NCBI RefSeq assembly: GCF_002946835.1
Contig: NZ_CP026652.1
Coordinates: forward strand, 5,270,001-5,334,000
Reading direction: 5' to 3'
Origin: Streptomyces dengpaensis
GTDB taxonomy: Bacteria; Actinomycetota; Actinomycetes; Streptomycetales; Streptomycetaceae
Length of the DNA stretch: 64,000 nt
Numbering within the stretch: position 1 is the stretch's first letter; each line of letters starts with the position of its first letter. A program made the translations under genes and the position numbers. Under the pieces are notes generated by a model. That model made no database searches and had not been told where the DNA came from. It saw only the letters and a list, made by a program, of their open reading frames with translations. This document shows, piece by piece, positions 22,354 to 31,948 of this stretch.

Positions 22354-23952
22354 ATGCTGCTGCCACAACAACGCCCACCCGCCGACGCCGACGACGAACC
22401 ATGGCTCGGCTACATCCGGGTGAGCACCTGGAAAGAGGAGAAGATCAGCCCGGAGCTACAGGAAGAAGCCATTCGGCGATGGGCAGTCCAGCACGGAAAA
22501 CGCCTACTCGAACCCCTCGTCACCGACCTGGACGTGTCCGGCCGCCACTTCAAGCGGAAGATCACCAGCGCAATCGAGCGCGTCGAGGAGGGCGAGGCTC
22601 GCGGCGTCGCCGTCTGGCGATACTCCCGCTTCGGCCGCGACCGCACCGGCAACGCCATGTGGCTCGCCCGCCTCGAACGCGCCGGAGGGCAACTCGAATC
22701 CGCTACTGAGCAGATCGACGCCACCACCGCCATCGGCCGGTTTCAGAGGGGGATGATTCTTGAGTTCGGCGCCTTCGAGAGCGACCGCGCCGGGGAGCAG
22801 TGGCGCGAGACCCACGAACACCGCAAGTACAAGTTGGGGTTGCCAGCACAGGGCCGTAAACGCGCCGGGTACATCTGGCACCGACGCCGCATCCCCGACC
22901 CCGTCGAGCCCGAGGGATTCCGACTCCAGAAGGAGCGGTACGAGATCGACTCCGAATACGGCCGGGTCATCGCCGACCTCTACCGCAAGTACATCGACGG
23001 CACCGGATTTCACGCCCTCGCGTACCGGCTCAACAGCGCCGGGTGGCGCAGCACCCAAGGCAAGTTGTGGAGCGAGCAGACCGTACGCCGCTACATGGAC
23101 GGCGGTTTCCCCGCCGGCCTGCTCCGCGTCCATGACCCCAACCACCGGTGCGGCAAAGCAGATGGCTCATGCCACCAGTACGTGTACATCCAGGGCGCGC
23201 ACGAGGAACTGATCGGCTACGAGTTGTGGGAGGCGTACCAGAAGCGTCGGCGCGAGGTCGCCGCGACTCCGCCACGCGCCCGCGCCAGTCTCTACGAACT
23301 CACCGGCCTCGTACGCTGCGCACAGTGCCGCGGCGGAACTGAGGTGAAAGGGGGCGGCAACGTCACCGTTGGCTACGCCTACCAGTGCTCGACACGCACC
23401 CGCCATGGGTCCATGGGATGCGATGGCTGCTATGCGCGCCGCACGGTCGTGGAAGAGAAGGCTTTCCAGTGGCTGAAGGGGGAGGCCGCAAAAGACATTG
23501 ATGCGGCCCCAGAAACCCCGGTTGAGGACGGCCAGGACAGCGCCAAACACGAGACGGCGCAGGCCCTGCGCGCCCGTACCCGGCTCCATGCCGAGGTCGA
23601 GCGGCAGCGCCAGGCGCTCGCGAACCTGCGCGCCGAGCGGGCGGCCGACCCGGACAGTTTCGAGCCTGGCGAATACGAGGACGCCGTGGCGACGATTCGC
23701 GCGAAACGGCAACAGGCTGAGGCTGAGCTAGCCGCGATGCCCGCCGAGGTGGAACCGCTCCCCGAACGCTCCGCGTACACCGAGCTCATCGCGGACACCG
23801 TGGGGCTGTGGCCGGCCATGAACGAGGCTGAGAAAAACCGGCTGTATCACAAGGTGTTGCGCCGGGTCGCCCTCGTCAAGCACGGGTCCGGCACGGCCGG
23901 AACGGAGTTCCAGTTTCATCCCGTGTGGGAACCAGACCCCTGGGCCAAGTAG
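22354..23952 (+). CDS. int: Large serine integrase
   Basis: A 532-residue serine recombinase. The catalytic domain begins GYIRVST with Ser24 as the likely nucleophile, followed by SGRHFKRK and WRYSRFGRDRTGNAMW. Domain 2 (recombinase domain) includes the YIDGTGFHALAYRLNSAGW segment. Domain 3 is a zinc ribbon (VRCAQCRG...YQCST...GCDGC), then a coiled-coil region (about residues 400-460) and a C-terminal helical end. These enzymes join attP and attB in one direction and need a separate directionality factor to excise. None is recognisable here; one of the small early proteins could serve. The gene ends beside the attachment junction. Confidence 0.95.
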   Translation: MLLPQQRPPADADDEPWLGYIRVSTWKEEKISPELQEEAIRRWAVQHGKRLLEPLVTDLDVSGRHFKRKITSAIERVEEGEARGVAVWRYSRFGRDRTGNAMWLARLERAGGQLESATEQIDATTAIGRFQRGMILEFGAFESDRAGEQWRETHEHRKYKLGLPAQGRKRAGYIWHRRRIPDPVEPEGFRLQKERYEIDSEYGRVIADLYRKYIDGTGFHALAYRLNSAGWRSTQGKLWSEQTVRRYMDGGFPAGLLRVHDPNHRCGKADGSCHQYVYIQGAHEELIGYELWEAYQKRRREVAATPPRARASLYELTGLVRCAQCRGGTEVKGGGNVTVGYAYQCSTRTRHGSMGCDGCYARRTVVEEKAFQWLKGEAAKDIDAAPETPVEDGQDSAKHETAQALRARTRLHAEVERQRQALANLRAERAADPDSFEPGEYEDAVATIRAKRQQAEAELAAMPAEVEPLPERSAYTELIADTVGLWPAMNEAEKNRLYHKVLRRVALVKHGSGTAGTEFQFHPVWEPDPWAK

Positions 23953-23990
23953 GCGTTTTACCTTCACTGTTCCACGACAATGACGCGATC
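23953..23990. other. Right attachment junction (attR/attL half-site region)
   Basis: Phage sequence ends just after the integrase stop (23952). From CTG at 23967 the sequence encodes LFHDNDAIIGATN, which is the part of a HAD phosphatase that normally follows the DxNGT motif; the residues before it (GVLPS) do not fit the family. The crossover is therefore between about 23,953 and 23,975. Serine integrases need only a 2-base identical core, so no long repeat is expected. Confidence 0.75.
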
Positions 23991-24584
23991 ATCGGGGCGA
24001 CGAACGCGGCGTTCGCCGAGCTGGGGCTGGAGCCGATCACGCTGGAGCGGTACAGGGCGTTGTACTGCGTGCCGGTGCCGAAGTTCTACGAGCGGCTGAT
24101 CGGGCGGCTGCCGACGGACGACGAGTGGCAGATCATGGACGAGACCTTCCACCGGTACTACGCGGAGCACCGGAAGGCCTGCGAGCTCACCGAGGGCGTG
24201 CCCGCGCTGCTCGCCGGGTGGGGGTCCGCCGGGAACAGCCAGTCGATCCTCAGCATGTACGGGCATGACGAACTGGTCCCGCTGGTACGGGGATTCGGGA
24301 TCGAGCCGCACTTCATACGGGTCGACGGGCGGACCGGGCCCTCCGGTGGCAGCAAGGCCGAGCACATGGTGCGGCACGTGGGCGCGCTCGCGGGCGTCGA
24401 GCCGTCCCGCGTGGTGGTGATCGGCGACGCGGCCGACGACGCGCTCGCCGCCGGGCACGTGGGTGCGCAGGCGGTCCTCTACACCGGTGGTTCCCACGGC
24501 CGCGCCAGCCTCGAGGAGGCCGGCGTGCCCGTCGTGGACAGCCTGGCGGAGGCGGTCGAGGAGGCCGAGCGACTGGCGGCCTGA
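23967..24584 (+). pseudogene. HAD-superfamily phosphatase, 3' part cut off by prophage integration
   Basis: About 205 residues of a phosphoglycolate-phosphatase-like HAD protein remain. The cap region (ITLERYRALYCVPVPKFYERLIGRLPTDDEW) and the C-terminal motif (VVVIGDAADDALAAGHVGAQAVLYTGG) are intact. The N-terminal catalytic motif DxDGT/DWNGT, with the nucleophile aspartate, is missing and should be on the other side of the prophage. An in-frame ATG inside the integrase (23925) could give a fusion but not a working enzyme. The host loses this enzyme unless the phage excises. Confidence 0.85.
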
Positions 24585-25000
24585 CCGGGGCGACGGCCGG
24601 GGGCCAGCCTGACCGGGCGGCGCGGCAGGGATCGGCCTGACTGGAGGCGACGGCCGGGGGGCGACATCAGGCATCGGCCGATCGGAGGCACGGCGGGATC
24701 CGCCTGACCGAAGACGACGGCGAGGGCGGCCCGGCCGAGCGGCGGCAGCAAGGTGCCGCCCGGCACCGCAGCCGGGCGGACGCCCTGGCCGGCAGCCGCC
24801 GCTCGCGGCACGTCCGTCGTGGTCAGGTCACCGGAGCCGCGGCGGCGGGATCCGCCTGACCGGAGACCATGGCGAGGGCGGCCCGGCCGGGGGCGGCAGG
24901 GCGATGCGGCCCGGCACGGCGGCCAGCCGCCACGGTGCGGCCCGGCGCCGCGGCCAGCCCCCTGGGCGGGCAGCCGCCGCTCGTGGCACGCTTGTCGCGG
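24585..25000. repeat. Degenerate tandem duplication carrying a gene 3' end
   Basis: No gene is seen between the HAD remnant and the PfpI gene. Two related blocks of about 150-180 bases start with GGCGGGATCCGCCTGACCG (24692 and 24844) and end with GGTCAGGTCACCGGAGCC (24821-24838 and 24999-25016). The second end is the actual 3' end of the PfpI gene, including its stop; the first is a displaced copy. Upstream (24585-24690) the CCTGACCGG/GGCGACGG words also recur. Confidence 0.7.
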
Positions 25001-25567
25001 TCAGGTCACCGGAGCCTTCGCGCGCAGCACCCTGAGGAACTCGCGCATCCAGCCGGAGTGGTCCGGCCAGGCGCGGGAGGAGACCAGCGTGCCGTCGACA
25101 ACCGCTTCCGCGTCGTGGAAGGTCGCGCCGGCCGCCTGCATGTCGAGTTCCAGCGCCGGGTACGCCGTGACGCGGCGGCCGCTCAGGGCGTCGACGGCCG
25201 CCGTTAGGAGGGGGCCGTGACAGATCTGGGCCACCGGCTTGTCCGTGTCGAAGAAGGACTTGAGGATCTTGCGGAGTTCGGGGTCGTTGCGGAGGTACTC
25301 GGGGGCGCGGCCGCCGGGGACGACCAGGGCGACGTACTCGCCGGGGTCGACCTCCGAGAACGCGAGATCCGCGGGCCAGGTGTAGCCGGGCTTCTCGGTG
25401 TACGTGTCGAAGCCGGGTTCGAAATCGTGGACCACGAATTGCAGTTGCTTGCGGGTGGGGGCCGCGATGTGGACCTCGTAACCTTCCTCGCGCAGGCGCT
25501 GGTAGGGGTAGAGGACCTCCAGTGATTCCGCCGCGTCGCCGGTGACGATCAGGATTTTCGCTGTCAT
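25001..25567 (-). CDS. DJ-1/PfpI-family protein
   Basis: A 188-residue protein; ATG at 25567. It begins TAKILIVTGDAAESLEVLYPYQRLREEG, has VVPGGRAPEYLR, and the nucleophile elbow AQICHGP with the conserved Cys near residue 115. DWEGVEV-like C-terminal pairing is replaced by AVVDGTLVSSRAWPDHSGWM. Members act as deglycases, chaperones or peptidases; the exact substrate cannot be read from sequence. Its 3' end is partly duplicated downstream. Confidence 0.9.
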   Translation of the reverse strand: MTAKILIVTGDAAESLEVLYPYQRLREEGYEVHIAAPTRKQLQFVVHDFEPGFDTYTEKPGYTWPADLAFSEVDPGEYVALVVPGGRAPEYLRNDPELRKILKSFFDTDKPVAQICHGPLLTAAVDALSGRRVTAYPALELDMQAAGATFHDAEAVVDGTLVSSRAWPDHSGWMREFLRVLRAKAPVT

Positions 25568-26247
25568 GTCGGTGCCGCTCCCCTCAACCGGGCGTCGGCC
25601 GTGCCATGGCTCAACCGTACGTCCGCCTTCGTTGGCCGTCCTGGTCAACGTGCCCCGGGCGGGGCGCCTTGCCAAGGGGGCCGGCGTCTTTCAGGCCCCG
25701 CGTTCGGGATGCCGGCGGCTCTGTACGCGTCAACCATCCCTTTCGTCCCTGTGCAGACTGTCAAAGTTCTCCCCCCGGTTTTGTACACATACGGCTCATG
25801 ACGCCCCCCGGGTAGGGAGCGATAGCCTTGGTGGCGTGATCAGCGCGATATCTCGCGGGGGCATCGTCGCCCCTGCCCCGCGCCCGGAACGCACGGACCA
25901 CAACCGTGACCGGGCGGCCGTCGCTGATCTTCACGAGCGGGTCGGGGCGGCGAACGCGGCAAGTGCCGCACGTGCGGCAGGCGCGGTACGCGCACCCCGT
26001 ACGTCAAGAACCCCCCTGACGACCCTGACGCCACCGACGCCAAGAACACCCCCGGAACAGAGGTCGCCGAGAGCGGCGTCACAGTCTCCGGAGGTGGCGA
26101 ACATGGCCGATAACCTCCCGCTCATCTCCCCTTGCGGCATAGCGTCGGAGCAGACCGGACACCCCGCGTCACGGCGTTACGTCGGAAGAGAAGAGACCGT
26201 ACTTCCTTCAACGTCACGCAACGGCGCGCGACAGGAGCCAGAGGACA
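25568..26247. other. Upstream region of the glutamate dehydrogenase gene
   Basis: About 680 bases without a confident gene. A -10-like TAGCCT (25823-25828) lies seven bases before a GTG (25836), the spacing of leaderless actinobacterial transcripts, and a frame runs from there to 26309. A short CCCCGGGCGGGG dyad occurs near 25,651. The 5' leader of the dehydrogenase gene (about 26,150-26,247) has no obvious fold. Confidence 0.5.
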
Positions 26248-26309
26248 ATGCAGACCAAGCTGGACGAAGCCAAGGCCGAGCTGCTCGAACGGGCCGCCCG
26301 GGTAGCTGA
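25836..26309 (+). CDS. Possible leaderless ORF overlapping the dehydrogenase start
   Basis: A 157-codon frame beginning with GTG immediately after a TAGCCT -10. The first 40 residues (ISAISRGG...DRAAVADLHERVGAANAASAARAAG) look ordinary, but the rest is Thr/Pro-rich low complexity and codon bias is weaker than in true neighbours. It overlaps the dehydrogenase gene by 62 bases in a different frame. It may be a regulatory ORF or chance. Confidence 0.3.
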   Translation: MISAISRGGIVAPAPRPERTDHNRDRAAVADLHERVGAANAASAARAAGAVRAPRTSRTPLTTLTPPTPRTPPEQRSPRAASQSPEVANMADNLPLISPCGIASEQTGHPASRRYVGREETVLPSTSRNGARQEPEDNADQAGRSQGRAARTGRPGS

Positions 26310-29300
26310 GAACAGCCCGGTCGGGGGGCACCTACCGACTGGGACGACGGGCGAGGGCACCCCCGACCGGGACACCGTGCTCGCGTTCCTCCAGCGCTAC
26401 TACCTGCACACCGCCCCGGAGGACCTCGCCGACCGCGACCCGGTCGACATCTTCGGAGCCGCGATCTCGCACTACCGGCTGGCCGAGAACCGCCCACAGG
26501 GCACGGCCAACGTGCGGGTCCACACGCCGACCGTCGAGGAGAACGGCTGGGCCTGCAGCCACTCCGTCGTCGAGGTCGTCACCGACGACATGCCCTTCCT
26601 CGTCGACTCGGTCACCAATGAGCTGTCCCGGCAGGGGCGCGGCATTCATGTCGTCATCCACCCGCAGATCGTTGTACGGCGTGATCTGACCGGCAAGCTC
26701 ATCGAGGTGCTGGCCGGCCGGCCCACCGCCGGAGAGCTGCCGCACGACGCGCACGTCGAGTCGTGGATCCACGTCGAGATCGACCGCGAGACCGACCGTT
26801 CCGATCTCAAGCAGATCACCGCCGACCTGCTGCGCGTCCTGTCCGACGCCCGTGAGGCCGTCGAGGACTGGGAGAAGATGCGCGACGCCGCGCTGCGGAT
26901 CGCGGAGGAACTGCCCAAGGAGCCGACCGCCGACGACCTGCGCGACCAGGAGGTCGAGGAAGCCCGCGAGCTGCTGCGCTGGCTCGCGGACGATCACTTC
27001 ACCTTCCTGGGGTACCGGGAGTACGAGCTGCGCGACGACGACTCGCTCGCCGCCGTTCCCGGGACCGGGCTCGGTATTCTCCGTTCCGACCCGCACCACG
27101 CCGGTGTGGACAGCCACCCCGTCAGCCCGTCCTTCGAACGGCTGCCCGCCGACGCCCGCGCCAAGGCCCGCGAGCACAAGCTGCTGATCCTCACGAAGGC
27201 CAACAGCCGGGCGACCGTGCACCGGCCGTCGTACCTCGACTACGTCGGGGTGAAGAAGTTCGACGAAAACGGCAACGTCATCGGGGAGCGGCGCTTCCTG
27301 GGCCTCTTCTCCTCCGCCGCGTACACCGAGTCCGTGCGCCGCGTGCCTGTCATCCGCCGCAAGGTGGACGAAGTCCTCAAGGGCGCGGGCTTCTCGCCCA
27401 ACAGCCACGACGGCCGCGACCTGCTCCAGATCCTGGAGACCTACCCGCGCGACGAGCTGTTCCAGACCCCGGTCGACGAGCTGCGCGCCATCGTCACCAG
27501 CGTGCTCTACCTGCAAGAGCGCCGGCGCCTGCGCCTCTACCTGCGCCAGGACGAGTACGGGCGCTACTACTCCGCCCTCGTCTACCTCCCGCGCGACCGC
27601 TACACCACCGGCGTACGCCTGCGGATCATCGACATCCTCAAGGAGGAGCTGAACGGCACCAGCGTCGACTTCACGGCCTGGAACACCGAGTCGATCCTGT
27701 CCCGGCTGCACTTCGTGGTCCGGGTCCCGCCGGGCACCGTGCTGCCGCAGCTGTCGGACATCGACAAGGAGCGCATCGAGGCGCGCCTCGTCGAGGCCGC
27801 GCGGTCCTGGGCCGACGGCTTCGCGGAAGCGCTGACCGCCGAGTGCGGCGAGGAGCGGGCCGCCGAGCTGCTGCGCCGCTACGGCAACGCCTTCCCCGAG
27901 GGCTACAAGGCCGACCACACCCCACGCGCCGCCGTCGCCGACCTGGTCCACCTCGAGGCGCTCACGCGCGACCCGCAGAGGGACTTCTCGCTCAGCCTGT
28001 ACGAGCCGGTGGGCGCAACGCCCAGCGAGCGCCGGTTCAAGATCTACCGCACCGGCGAGCAGGTCTCGCTCTCCGCGGTGCTCCCCGCCCTGAACCGCAT
28101 GGGCGTCGAGGTCACCGACGAGCGGCCGTACGAGCTGCGCCGCGCGGACCGTACGACCGCGTGGATCTACGACTTCGGGCTGCGTCTGCCCAAGTCCGTG
28201 GTCGGCAACGGCGACTACCTCGGTGACGACGGCCGCGAGCGGTTCCAGGATGCCTTCGCCGCCACCTGGACCGGAGAGGCGGAGATCGACGGGTTCAACG
28301 CCCTCGTCCTGAGCGCCGGGCTGAACTGGCGGCAGGCGATGGTGCTGCGCGCGTACGCCAAGTACCTGCGCCAGGCCGGTTCGACCTTCAGCCAGGACTA
28401 CATGGAGACCACCCTCCGCGACAACGTCCACACCACCCGGCTGCTCGTCTCGCTGTTCGAGGCGCGGATGTCGCCGGAACGCCAGAGCGCCGGTGTCGAG
28501 CTGACCGATGCCCTGCTGGAGGAGCTGGACGCGGCGCTCGACCAGGTCGCGTCGCTCGACGAGGACCGGATCCTGCGGTCCTTCCTCAACCTGATCAAGG
28601 CGACGCTGCGTACGAACTTCTTCCAGGAGGCGCTGGGCGGCCAGCCGCACGAATACGTCTCCATGAAGTTCGACCCGACGGCCATCCCGGACCTGCCGGC
28701 GCCGCGGCCGGCGTACGAGATCTGGGTGTACTCGCCGCGTGTCGAGGGTGTGCACCTGCGGTTCGGCAAGGTCGCGCGCGGCGGTCTGCGCTGGTCCGAC
28801 CGGCGTGAGGACTTCCGCACGGAGATCCTCGGCCTGGTCAAGGCGCAGATGGTCAAGAACACCGTCATCGTGCCGGTCGGCGCCAAGGGCGGCTTCGTCG
28901 CCAAGCAGCTGCCCGACCCGTCCGTGGACCGTGACGCGTGGCTGGCCGAGGGCATTCGCAGCTACCGGACCTTCATCTCGGCGCTGCTGGACATCACCGA
29001 CAACATGGTCGCCGGGGAGGTCGTGCCCCCGTTCGACGTCGTCCGCCACGACGGGGACGACACGTACCTCGTCGTCGCCGCCGACAAGGGCACCGCGACG
29101 TTCTCGGACATCGCCAACGAGGTCGCGCAGAGCTACAACTTCTGGCTCGGCGACGCCTTCGCCTCCGGTGGTTCCGCCGGTTACGACCACAAGAAGATGG
29201 GCATCACCGCCCGCGGTGCCTGGGAGTCCGTGAAGAGGTTCGGCCGGGAGCTGGGCTTCGACACCCAGACCCAGGACTTCACCGTGGTCGGTGTCGGTGA

Positions 29301-31188
29301 CATGTCCGGCGACGTGTTCGGCAACGGCATGCTGCTCAGCGAGCACATCCGGCTGGTCGCCGCCTTCGACCACCGGCACATCTTCATCGACCCGACCCCC
29401 GACGCGGCGACGTCGTACGCGGAGCGCCGCCGTCTCTTCGAGCTGCCGCGCTCGTCGTGGGCGGACTACAACACCGAGCTGATCTCGTCCGGCGGCGGCG
29501 TCTTCCCGCGTACCGCCAAGTCCATTTCGATCAACTCGCACATCCGCGAGGCCCTCGGCATCGAGCCGGGCATCACCAAGATGACCCCGGCCGACCTGAT
29601 GAAGGCGATCCTCAAGGCGCCGGTCGACCTGCTGTGGAACGGCGGCATCGGTACGTACGTGAAGTCGTCCCACGAGTCGCACGCGGACGTCGGCGACAAG
29701 GCCAACGACGCGATCCGCGTGGACGGCGCCGATCTGCGCGTCAGGGTCGTCGGCGAGGGCGGCAACCTGGGTCTGACCCAGCTCGGCCGGATCGAGTTCG
29801 CCCAGCACGGCGGCAAGATCAACACGGACGCCATCGACAACAGCGCGGGCGTGGACACCTCCGACCACGAGGTGAACATCAAGATCCTGCTCAACGCGGT
29901 CGTGAGCAACGGCGATCTGACGGTCAAGCAGCGCAACAAGCTGCTCGCCGAGATGACCGACGAGGTCGGCGCCCTGGTGCTGCGCAACAACTACGCGCAG
30001 AACGTGGCCATCTCCAACGCGCTCGCCCAGTCCCCGAGCATGCTCCACGCCCAGCAGCGCTTCCTGCGCCACCTGGTCAGGGAGGGCCACCTCGACCGCG
30101 CCCTCGAATTCCTGCCCACCGAGCGGCAGATCCGCGAGCGGCTCACCACCGGGCAGGGGCTCACCGGCCCCGAGACGGCCGTCCTCCTCGCGTACACGAA
30201 GATCACGGTCGCCGAGGAGCTGCTCGGCACCTCGCTGCCCGACGACCCGTACCTGGAGAGCCTGCTCCTCGCGTACTTCCCGACGGCGCTGCGCGAGCAG
30301 TTCCGCGAGCGGATCGACGGGCACGCGCTGCGCCGCGAGATCGTGACGACCGTCCTGGTCAACGACACGGTCAACACGGGCGGTACGAGCTTCCTGCACC
30401 GGCTGCGCGAGGAGACGGGCGCGTCGCTGGAGGAGATCGTCCGGGCGCAGACCGCGGCCCGCGCGATCTTCAACTCCAGTGCGGTGTGGGACGCGGTGGA
30501 GGCGCTCGACAACGTCGTCGCCGCGGACGTCCAGACCCGGATCCGGCTGCACTCGCGCCGTCTCGTCGAGCGCGGCACGCGCTGGCTGCTCAACAACCGG
30601 CCGCAGCCGCTCCAGCTCGCCGAGACGATCAGCTTCTTCGGCGACGGTGTCGAGCAGGTCTGGTCCGAACTGCCCAAGCTGCTGCGCGGCGCGGACCTGG
30701 AGTGGCACCAGCGGATCTACGACGAGCTGTCGGGCGCCGGTGTCCCGGACGAACTCGCCACCCGTGTGGCCGGGTTCTCCTCCGCCTTCCCGGCGCTGGA
30801 CATCGTCTCGGTGGCCGACCACACGGGCAAGGACCCGATGGCCGTCGCCGAGGTCTACTACGACCTCGCCGACCGCCTCGGCATCACCCAGCTCATGGAC
30901 CGCATCATCGAGCTCCCGCGCGCCGACCGCTGGCAGTCCATGGCCCGCGCGTCGATCCGCGAGGACCTGTACGCGGCCCATGCGGCGCTCACCGCCGATG
31001 TCCTCTCCGTCGGCAACGGCACGTCGACCCCCGAGCAGCGCTTCCAGGCCTGGGAGGAGAAGAACGCGGCGATCCTCGGACGTGCCCGGACGACCCTGGA
31101 GGAGATCCGGGGCTCGGACTCGTTCGACCTCGCGAATCTGTCGGTCGCGATGCGGACGATGCGGACGCTGCTGCGGACGCATTCATAG
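26248..31188 (+). CDS. gdh: NAD-dependent glutamate dehydrogenase (large 180-kDa class)
   Basis: A 1646-residue enzyme, the length of the large Streptomyces NAD-GDH class. It oxidises glutamate to 2-oxoglutarate and ammonium. The N-terminal 600 residues hold ACT-like regulatory modules (WACSHSVVEVVTDDMPFLVDSV). The catalytic core shows GKVARGGLRWSDRREDFRTE near residue 840 and KAQMVKNTVIVPVGAKGGF just after. The NAD domain includes VVGVGDMSGDVFGNGML, and a long helical C-terminus follows. AGAGGA lies just upstream of ATG. The gene appears intact and monocistronic, with a terminator after it. Confidence 0.97.
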   Translation: MQTKLDEAKAELLERAARVAENSPVGGHLPTGTTGEGTPDRDTVLAFLQRYYLHTAPEDLADRDPVDIFGAAISHYRLAENRPQGTANVRVHTPTVEENGWACSHSVVEVVTDDMPFLVDSVTNELSRQGRGIHVVIHPQIVVRRDLTGKLIEVLAGRPTAGELPHDAHVESWIHVEIDRETDRSDLKQITADLLRVLSDAREAVEDWEKMRDAALRIAEELPKEPTADDLRDQEVEEARELLRWLADDHFTFLGYREYELRDDDSLAAVPGTGLGILRSDPHHAGVDSHPVSPSFERLPADARAKAREHKLLILTKANSRATVHRPSYLDYVGVKKFDENGNVIGERRFLGLFSSAAYTESVRRVPVIRRKVDEVLKGAGFSPNSHDGRDLLQILETYPRDELFQTPVDELRAIVTSVLYLQERRRLRLYLRQDEYGRYYSALVYLPRDRYTTGVRLRIIDILKEELNGTSVDFTAWNTESILSRLHFVVRVPPGTVLPQLSDIDKERIEARLVEAARSWADGFAEALTAECGEERAAELLRRYGNAFPEGYKADHTPRAAVADLVHLEALTRDPQRDFSLSLYEPVGATPSERRFKIYRTGEQVSLSAVLPALNRMGVEVTDERPYELRRADRTTAWIYDFGLRLPKSVVGNGDYLGDDGRERFQDAFAATWTGEAEIDGFNALVLSAGLNWRQAMVLRAYAKYLRQAGSTFSQDYMETTLRDNVHTTRLLVSLFEARMSPERQSAGVELTDALLEELDAALDQVASLDEDRILRSFLNLIKATLRTNFFQEALGGQPHEYVSMKFDPTAIPDLPAPRPAYEIWVYSPRVEGVHLRFGKVARGGLRWSDRREDFRTEILGLVKAQMVKNTVIVPVGAKGGFVAKQLPDPSVDRDAWLAEGIRSYRTFISALLDITDNMVAGEVVPPFDVVRHDGDDTYLVVAADKGTATFSDIANEVAQSYNFWLGDAFASGGSAGYDHKKMGITARGAWESVKRFGRELGFDTQTQDFTVVGVGDMSGDVFGNGMLLSEHIRLVAAFDHRHIFIDPTPDAATSYAERRRLFELPRSSWADYNTELISSGGGVFPRTAKSISINSHIREALGIEPGITKMTPADLMKAILKAPVDLLWNGGIGTYVKSSHESHADVGDKANDAIRVDGADLRVRVVGEGGNLGLTQLGRIEFAQHGGKINTDAIDNSAGVDTSDHEVNIKILLNAVVSNGDLTVKQRNKLLAEMTDEVGALVLRNNYAQNVAISNALAQSPSMLHAQQRFLRHLVREGHLDRALEFLPTERQIRERLTTGQGLTGPETAVLLAYTKITVAEELLGTSLPDDPYLESLLLAYFPTALREQFRERIDGHALRREIVTTVLVNDTVNTGGTSFLHRLREETGASLEEIVRAQTAARAIFNSSAVWDAVEALDNVVAADVQTRIRLHSRRLVERGTRWLLNNRPQPLQLAETISFFGDGVEQVWSELPKLLRGADLEWHQRIYDELSGAGVPDELATRVAGFSSAFPALDIVSVADHTGKDPMAVAEVYYDLADRLGITQLMDRIIELPRADRWQSMARASIREDLYAAHAALTADVLSVGNGTSTPEQRFQAWEEKNAAILGRARTTLEEIRGSDSFDLANLSVAMRTMRTLLRTHS

Positions 31189-31247
31189 CCCGTACGTCGA
31201 ACGCGTAGCCCGTACGGGCTACGAACGCGTTCGCGGCCCGTACGCCG

Positions 31248-31287
31248 ACGGGGGCGCCCCCGGTCTTGATGGCCGGGGCGCCCCCGT
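31248..31287 (+). terminator. Strong GC hairpin after gdh
   Basis: ACGGGGGCGCCCCCGG (31248-31263) pairs with CCGGGGCGCCCCCGT (31273-31287) with one bulged base and a nine-base loop, followed by TTG. Streptomyces terminators often have such stems without a full T run. Confidence 0.7.
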
Positions 31288-31392
31288 TTGCGTACGACGG
31301 CCCGCTGGTCAGGTTGCCGCTCGCCGGGCTCCTGCCGATCTCTTGGGACAACAGCACCTACAATTTACCTATTGCCGATAAAAGGGACAATT

Positions 31393-31911
31393 GTGGCTGT
31401 GAATCTCTTCGAGGGGCGGGCCGACGTCGGCCGTCCGGCGCCTGAGCCGCCGCTCGCCTCTCCCGACCCACCCGTCACCCATTCGGGCGCATTCGGGAAG
31501 GCTCGTCGTCTCGCCCTCGAAGTGGCCAGGTTCGCGGTCGTCGGCGGCAGCGGGGTCGCGGTCAACATCCTCTGCTTCAACCTTCTGCTGCACGGCCTGG
31601 CATGGGCCCCGATGGTCGCCACGGTGATCGCCAGCTGCGTCGCGATGGGTACCAACTACCTGGGCTTCCGCTTCTTCGCGTACCGGGACCGGGCCTCGCG
31701 CACCCGGGGGCAGATCGCCCTCTTCTTCGCGTTCAGCGGGCTCGGCGTCGCCATGGAGAGCGCGCTGTTCTGGATCGGCTACCACGGCCTGGGCATGAGC
31801 GGCCCGCTCGGCTCGAACATCGCCAAGGTGCTGTCGATCGTGCTGGCCTCGGCGTTCCGCTTCGTCGTGTATCGGACATGGGTGTTCCAGCACGCGAAGC
31901 ACGGTCACTGA
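31393..31911 (+). CDS. GtrA-like membrane protein
   Basis: A 172-residue protein with four hydrophobic helices, the GtrA pattern: FAVVGGSGVAVNILCFNLLL, MVATVIASCVAMGTNYLGFRFFAYR, a third at IALFFAFSGLGVAMESALFW and a fourth ending ASAFRFVVYRTWVF. GTG at 31393 or 31399 follows AAAGGGA. GtrA proteins are thought to move lipid-linked sugars across the membrane. It lies 37 bases before a TagF-like gene on the same strand, so a role in exporting a precursor of the surface polymer is likely. The leader is AT-rich for this genome. Confidence 0.88.
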   Translation: MAVNLFEGRADVGRPAPEPPLASPDPPVTHSGAFGKARRLALEVARFAVVGGSGVAVNILCFNLLLHGLAWAPMVATVIASCVAMGTNYLGFRFFAYRDRASRTRGQIALFFAFSGLGVAMESALFWIGYHGLGMSGPLGSNIAKVLSIVLASAFRFVVYRTWVFQHAKHGH

Positions 31912-31948
31912 CCGCCGCGTAACGGGTCCACTGTCTAGGATTAATAGG

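Noticed and set aside
23953..23990. tRNA gene as the attachment site
   Set aside because: No cloverleaf is seen, and the flanking sequence is coding for a HAD phosphatase; serine integrases often use protein genes.
26332..31182. A 1616-codon open frame on the minus strand across the glutamate dehydrogenase gene
   Set aside because: It is a high-GC antisense shadow: the plus strand has all enzyme motifs, while the antisense product is low-complexity with no domain.
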